Shown: positions 60,021 to 64,000 of the stretch, piece by piece
Numbering within the stretch: position 1 is the first letter of the stretch
How the letters are laid out: the number at the start of each line of letters is the position of its first letter
Source: Siphonodentalium dalli
Taxonomy: Eukaryota > Mollusca > Scaphopoda > Gadilida > Siphonodentaliidae
Direction of reading: 5' to 3'
Assembly: GCA_032622095.1 (NCBI GenBank)
Contig: CP136068.1
Location: 15,173,729 to 15,237,728, forward strand
DNA length: 64,000 nt
Made by a program: the position numbers and the translations under genes
Notes under the pieces: generated by a model
What the model was told of the DNA's origin: nothing
The model's input: only the letters and a program-made list of their open reading frames with translations
Databases searched by the model: none

Positions 60021-60148
60021 TCCAATAGCTCCAAGCAACTCCGAGACTGTGAATGGTGATCAGACTGAACAAGATCACGATTACCTCGAACTGTTAGATA
60101 GTGGTGACGTGGGTTCTGGAATGGTGTATACAGCCAGCAGATCTATCG
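60021..60148 (+). CDS. Exon A of a host gene (internal exon, 128 nt)
   Basis: A 3' splice site (TTTTCATACAG) precedes 60021 and a 5' splice site (TCG|GTGAGAATT) follows 60148. In the only open phase (one base, 42 codons, one base) it encodes PIAPSNSETVNGDQ...DYLELL...GMVYTAS. It is homologous to exons at 62267 and 63871, but the first YETL motif is degraded to SETV while DYLELL and VYTAS keep tyrosines. The preceding 25-nt micro-exon expected from the other copies was not found upstream, so either it is lost or this copy is spliced differently. Product unknown; acidic, no membrane segment, probably intracellular. Confidence 0.65.
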
Positions 60149-60660
60149 GTGAGAATTTACTGTTGTACTACTAATTTACTGCTGATCTACTGGTGATTAT
60201 TTACTGTCGTACTACACATCATACTTTGGGAATGTATTGCTGTACTAAAAAGCCAGTGATAATTTAGTATCGGTATACCGATATACCGGCTAAAATTTGC
60301 CGAGAATACCAATCCACTAGTGCTAATTTATTATATACCGATATACCCGTAATAATTTGCTGGGAATACCAATCTACCAACGATAATGTATTATCGGTAT
60401 TCCGATATATCGGTTATAATTTGCTGGGAATACCAATTTACTAGTGATAATTTATTATCGGTATACCGATCTACGGTTTTATTTCGCTGTGAGTACCAAT
60501 CTACAGGTGAGAGTTTATTGTCATAAAACAAATCTTCTTGTGAGAATCTATTGTAGTACTACCAACCTACTAGGTAAGTCTGGTATTGTACTACATATTT
60601 ACGGCTATAATATAATGTTTTACTACAAATTTATCGGTAATTATCTTTCTAGAGAACGAC
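60149..60660 (+). repeat. Intronic minisatellite derived from the exon A splice-donor region
   Basis: ~32-bp units resembling the exon A end/donor (ATCTATCGGTGAGAATTTAC then TGTTGTACTACT) repeat through the intron, with a 62-64-bp dimer sub-array (ACCGATATACCGG...TTTGCTGGGAATACCAATCT) at 60265-60480. Several units keep strong 5' splice-site matches, e.g. CTACAG|GTGAGA at ~60506 and TACTAG|GTAAGT at ~60571. Confidence 0.7.
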
Positions 60661-61487
60661 CGTTGAAAAGCTGTTTCTTTCTATAAATGTACCGTTGACA
60701 ATGTTCTGTGTGTATTACACATCTACTGCTGAGAATTTGCTGTTTATTCTACACATATACTGCTGATAATTTACAGTCTAATTACAAATCTCACTGCTAA
60801 CGTTTTTCCTGCATTGCCGTGTTCAATAATCCTAATGTTTGTTGTTACTTTTGCAAAACGAACTTTTGGATGAACATATTTATTTTACCTCGTCTAGCTG
60901 AATGCAGTGTAGGGGCAGGAGGTATAGTATATATGGGTGATGGCATAATCTGCCACCCCAGTAAAAAACAGGCACTAAAGTGATGCCAAACACTGCGGTT
61001 GTGTGATTAATGGAAATGGAGAACACAAATATTGCACAAAGCACTGCTCAAAGTAGATATTTTTTACGAATATTACTCCAAATTTACAACACCATAGTTT
61101 TATATATTTATTAAAAGCAATGGGTATCAATGAGGAGAATATTTTCCTTAGTTTATCGCCGTTTGTTGCTTGTAAATGTAAATATGTACAATTGAGCGTA
61201 GTCCTGACGGTGTTTTATATGAAGTTCTGTAGTCGACTTTTACGATATTTTGAGCGATGTTTGTGGATTGCTACATCCCCACGGTTGGCATTGCGCCTGA
61301 GTACTAGTAATTCATCAGTTTCACGCACCCGAACAAGTCCATAATATGTCTTCAATGAAACAAAAATCAAACAGTAACCAAACACTAATAACTTGGTAAA
61401 ACGCATATATTATTTGATTAGAGCATTTAACACTATTATTATTTACTTGGACTTATATTAAATGTTAAGAAAAACGTTATTTTGCAG
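60661..61487 (+). other. Rest of the intron between exon A and micro-exon B
   Basis: AT-rich intron sequence. Two overlapping ORFs on opposite strands near 61120-61406 show no recognisable domain. It ends at the acceptor TTTTGCAG (61480-61487). Confidence 0.5.
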
Positions 61488-61512
61488 CAAGTCATCGGAG
61501 CCTTCCTGTCAT
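61488..61512 (+). CDS. Micro-exon B (25 nt)
   Basis: Bounded by TTTTGCAG and GTGAGTAAC. Entered after one codon base and left after two, it encodes (x)SHRSLPV(I), joining in phase to PIDPSTYETL of the next exon. The same 25-nt exon recurs at 63117-63141 with conserved SLPV, supporting it as real despite its size. Confidence 0.7.
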
Positions 61513-62266
61513 GTGAGTAACAATACAATGTATCGCGATTCGTAGTTTAAGCTGTTACAGAGTTAGTTCCAAATACTAATATCGAATGTTTACATAACCC
61601 ATCTGGTCTACAATAAACCAGGTGCTCATACTTGCCTGTTATTTGTTCACAAAATCACGAATGTTTTTGGTGAGGTAGCAAAATATCACAGATGAATTCG
61701 TGCTTAGCCCAAGTGATCAAGTAAATAATCTTGCGTTATTAGGGATTTGGTACACCAAATAAAATTCACCCGAAGTCACATATTGTTAACCAATAATTTT
61801 GCTATTGGAAAGTGGAACCCTCACTTTGATCGTTTTTCAAAGGTTTATTTTGAAATATATCCTGCTTTGGTGGCTTTCGTTCACATTACCATCTCGCACG
61901 AAGTGTAGTTAATCAAATTGTGCATCAGATACGAACGTTTATTATAAATACAGCACTACTAAATTATTCGGAGATTTGCACATGGCCAACTGTGTATTTC
62001 GTCAGCTGTCAGTCAATGCTAATTTCGGATGGCAAGATAGCTATCTCGTAACTATTGTTGAACAATGGAAATTCAATTAGGGTAAAACATATACTCCAAT
62101 GATTTGTTCACGTGTCACTATGTTAACAATGCTTACGGAATGTGAAATATTTAACTTTTGTTTTGAAAATGATGGCACCCGTTAAGGTAACATGCAACTC
62201 TTAACACGAGTTGTAGTTTAGCGAAACTGTGCTGGTAATCAACCCATTGGTTTACTTTCCATACAG

Positions 62267-62406
62267 TCCAATAGATCCAAGCACTTACGAGACATTGCAT
62301 ACTGAGCAGACTGCCACAGACAAAACATACTGTGGACTGGATGGCGTCGTGGTGGAGATTGATAACGTCAGGGCTGCATACATGTATACTGACTGCAAAT
62401 CTCTGG
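62267..62406 (+). CDS. Exon C (140 nt) with YETL and YCGL motifs
   Basis: The acceptor TTTCCATACAG ends at 62266; the donor CTG G|GTGAGAATT starts at 62407. The phase (1 base, 46 codons, 1 base) joins micro-exon B before it and micro-exon D after it. It encodes PIDPSTYETLHTEQ...YCGLDGVVVEID...AAYMYTDCKSL. Two YxxL motifs are separated by 10 residues, close to an ITAM-like or SH2-docking arrangement; a third tyrosine region (AAYMYT) follows. There is no signal peptide, TM segment or cysteine-rich fold, so an intracellular tail is likely. With the 25-nt exon it makes a 165-nt (55-codon) phase-symmetric cassette. The parent gene is not identified. Confidence 0.75.
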
Positions 62407-62880
62407 GTGAGAATTTTCTGTCGTACTACACATTTACTGCTGACAATTTTCTCTCATACAACAAATCTACCGGTATTGATTTATTGTTGTATTAGAAATC
62501 TACCGACAATAATTTACTTTCGTAATACAAATCAATCCATGGTAATTTAATGTCGGACTACTAGTGTTTATTTATGGTCGATATACAAATTTACCTGTAA
62601 GACTTTGATGTTGTATTTCACTTCTACCGGTAAGAATCTGCAGTCGCACTGCAGTGCGACCATTGACATTTTACCGTCGTGCTACAAATCTACTGTCGGA
62701 CTACCAACCTACAAAATGTATGGTCGTAATACAAATCTACTGGTAGGATGTTGATGTTGTACCACATTTCTACCGGTAAGAATTTAATTTTGTACTACTA
62801 ATCTACCAGTAAGAATCTACAGTCTTACTATATGGGTACCGTTGAAAATTCACTGTTCTACAAATGTCATTGCCCACGTT
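62407..62880 (+). repeat. Intronic minisatellite derived from the exon C splice-donor region
   Basis: ~32-bp units of the form AAATCTACCGGTAAGAATYT then ACAGTCGTACTAC repeat to about 62880. Donor-like words occur at ~62594 (CTGTAAGAC), 62629 (CCG|GTAAGAAT), 62742 (CTG|GTAGGAT), 62774 (CCG|GTAAGAAT) and 62805 (CAGTAAGAAT). The reading frame of exon C runs on only to a stop at 62493. Confidence 0.7.
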
Positions 62881-63116
62881 ATTTTGCATGACAGTGTTCA
62901 ATAAAGCTGAACGCCGTCGTTATTATTGCAAAACGAATTTTTGGCCGAACATAATTTTTACGATAATGAATAACTAATTATATAATAATAATAAAACCAA
63001 TAATAAAAAATAGTTAAACATTAAACACTTGATAGGAAGGCAGTTAGGTATATGTATTAATACAGATATCATTATTGTTATTCACATTGACTTATTTTAG
63101 AAGTTGTGTTTTGTAG
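62881..63116 (+). other. Rest of the intron between exon C and micro-exon D
   Basis: AT-rich. It shares GCAAAACGAATTTTTGG with the first intron and ends in acceptor TTTTGTAG (63109-63116). Confidence 0.55.
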
Positions 63117-63141
63117 GAAATCTTCAGAGCCTTCCTGTCAC
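63117..63141 (+). CDS. Micro-exon D (25 nt)
   Basis: Duplicate of micro-exon B: (G)NLQSLPV(T) between TTTTGTAG and GTGAGTACC. The phases connect exon C (ending one base into a codon) to exon E (starting with the last base of a codon). Confidence 0.72.
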
Positions 63142-63870
63142 GTGAGTACCAATGTCATATATCGTACCAAACAAGAATACCGAATGTATATATATAACCA
63201 ACGTTTTCTACACTAGACTCGCTGTATATAATTGCCTATTATTTGTTCACGAATTCACGCAGATCTGTGGCAAGGTAGTAAAATATCACTGATGAATATT
63301 ATATTAACATTTACATAGCCCGTGTGTCAAAGTAAATCCTAAACCGTGGTTGGTCAACTGTCAATTAGGAAATTAATTGTACCAATCAAAACACGCCCGA
63401 TGTCACAGTAATGTTATAATGTATCTGGAATCGTCAGACAGGTCAATTTTCATAGGTTTATTTCAAAATATACCTTGTTTCGGTTCCTTTATTCACATTA
63501 GCATATCGCTCAAATCACAGTTGTGCAGACAGTGCACCATTTACAAACATTTATTCAAAATATATCATTATTAAAATTTCAGTAGGTATGTGCACAACCA
63601 ACTTTGTAGTTCGTCATATTTCAGTCAATTTTGTCTACTATAGAACAATGGCAAGCCAATTGCGAACGTTCCAACATCATATTCCAATTGTTTGTATACG
63701 TTTCACTATGAATGATATCATGTACAGTGCTTAATGAATGTGGAACATTGTAACCTTGTTTTGGGAATGATGGCACCCATGGAAGTAACATGCCTGTAAC
63801 CGTGAACATGAATTGTACCCATTGATAAACTGCTCTGTTAATCAAACTGTTGGCCTATGTTTTCATACAG
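63142..63870 (+). other. Intron between micro-exon D and exon E
   Basis: Homologous to the intron between B and C (61513-62266), e.g. TTATTTGTTCACRAAATCACG-like words, GTAGGTATGTGCACAACCAAC and GTGGAACATTGTAACC. Ends TTTTCATACAG. Confidence 0.65.
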
Positions 63871-64000
63871 TCCAATAGACCCAAGCACATACGAGACATT
63901 GCATATTGAGCAGACGAACGGCGATCAACAATACTGTGGGCTTGATGGCATCGTATTAGACAGCAGTAACGCCCAGGCTGCATACATAGCTGCTGACAGC
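63871..64000 (+). CDS. Exon E (partial at window edge), YETL/YCGL motifs
   Basis: Starts after TTTTCATACAG at 63870 and is open to the window end (1 base + 43 codons). It encodes PIDPSTYETLHIEQ...QYCGLDGIVLD...AQAAYIAADS. YETL and YCGL and their 10-residue spacing are identical to exon C, while the surrounding residues differ, suggesting constraint on the tyrosine motifs. The gene continues to the right, beyond the window. Confidence 0.75.

Larger units (their letters stand above)
59816..64000. repeat. Tandemly duplicated exon/intron block (three partial copies)
   Basis: Three copies share intron sequence, exon and downstream intron: ACTCCAAYTGTTTG...GCTTACTGAATGTGGAACAT (59848, 62094, 63689), ATACAG|TCCAATAG splice acceptors (60020, 62266, 63870), the donor-derived minisatellite, and GTTCAATAA...GCAAAACGAACTTTTGG (60822, 62898). 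Spacing is ~2,246 bp between copies 1 and 2 and ~1,604 bp between 2 and 3. Confidence 0.85.

Noticed and set aside
61120-61406. Overlapping ORFs (74 codons plus, 63 codons minus) within the intron as exons
   Set aside because: No splice-site context linking them in phase to the duplicated exon set, no equivalent in the other intron copies, and no domain.

Overview
This is a eukaryotic window, almost certainly from an animal and most likely a marine invertebrate. It has no compact genes. It does have GT-AG exon/intron structure at the right end, large amounts of TA-, TTA- and 8-bp-flanked inverted-repeat transposons, satellite DNA, and (in the left third) many TACATGTA / ACCGGT palindromes. 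The species cannot be fixed from sequence alone. No bacterial-style gene, CRISPR array, intact rRNA gene or intact transposase gene is visible.

Layout. (1) 1-17,489 is a dense layer of non-autonomous DNA transposons and degenerate tandem repeats: hAT-like elements with 8-bp duplications (670-1508, nested 2407-2863, 7246-7724), TA-flanked MITEs (2054-2926, 2995-3390, 10249-10632), TTA-flanked PIF/Harbinger-like MITEs nested in one another (9739-11361 and 16184-17257), two 5S rRNA-derived segments, and a ~160-195 bp tandem array (6515-8514). The 9.69-11.65 kb and 15.09-17.49 kb blocks are paralogous.

(2) 17,498-51,037 appears to be one ~33.5-kb composite element. It is bounded by 21-bp terminal inverted repeats (first base mismatched) and flanked by the 8-bp direct duplication ACAGATGG. 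Its two arms are inverted arrays of the same ~353-bp satellite: ~24 kb on the left, ~2.7 kb on the right. Each arm is capped by a run of 10-bp subrepeats. This is the architecture of foldback (FB/TU-type) transposons, at exceptional size. The left arm carries higher-order repeats (4-mer 1,399 bp; 9-mer ~3,149 bp; 7-mer 2,455 bp; 3-mer 1,045 bp). The ~6.8-kb interior contains a broken ORF coding for a basic protein, split by a second, smaller foldback-like element (42,537-45,039, 7-bp duplication CTCTGTG), plus a 1.28-kb hAT-like element (46,853-48,134, 8-bp duplication ATCACAAC).

(3) 51,046-59,800 is AT-rich non-coding DNA with several local tandem duplications, a GCTTAAGC palindrome cluster, a perfect 16-bp hairpin, a 148-bp palindromic MITE and a long (TA)n run.

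(4) 59,816-64,000 holds the only convincing host coding sequence: a + strand, tandemly duplicated exon set (60021-60148; 61488-61512 + 62267-62406; 63117-63141 + 63871 to the window edge). The phases of these exons agree throughout. The 25-nt + 140-nt pair forms a symmetric 55-codon cassette carrying YxxL tyrosine motifs (YETL...YCGL), which suggests the cytoplasmic tail of a signalling receptor. The introns after exons 60021-60148 and 62267-62406 contain ~32-bp minisatellites built from copies of the exon's own splice-donor region.
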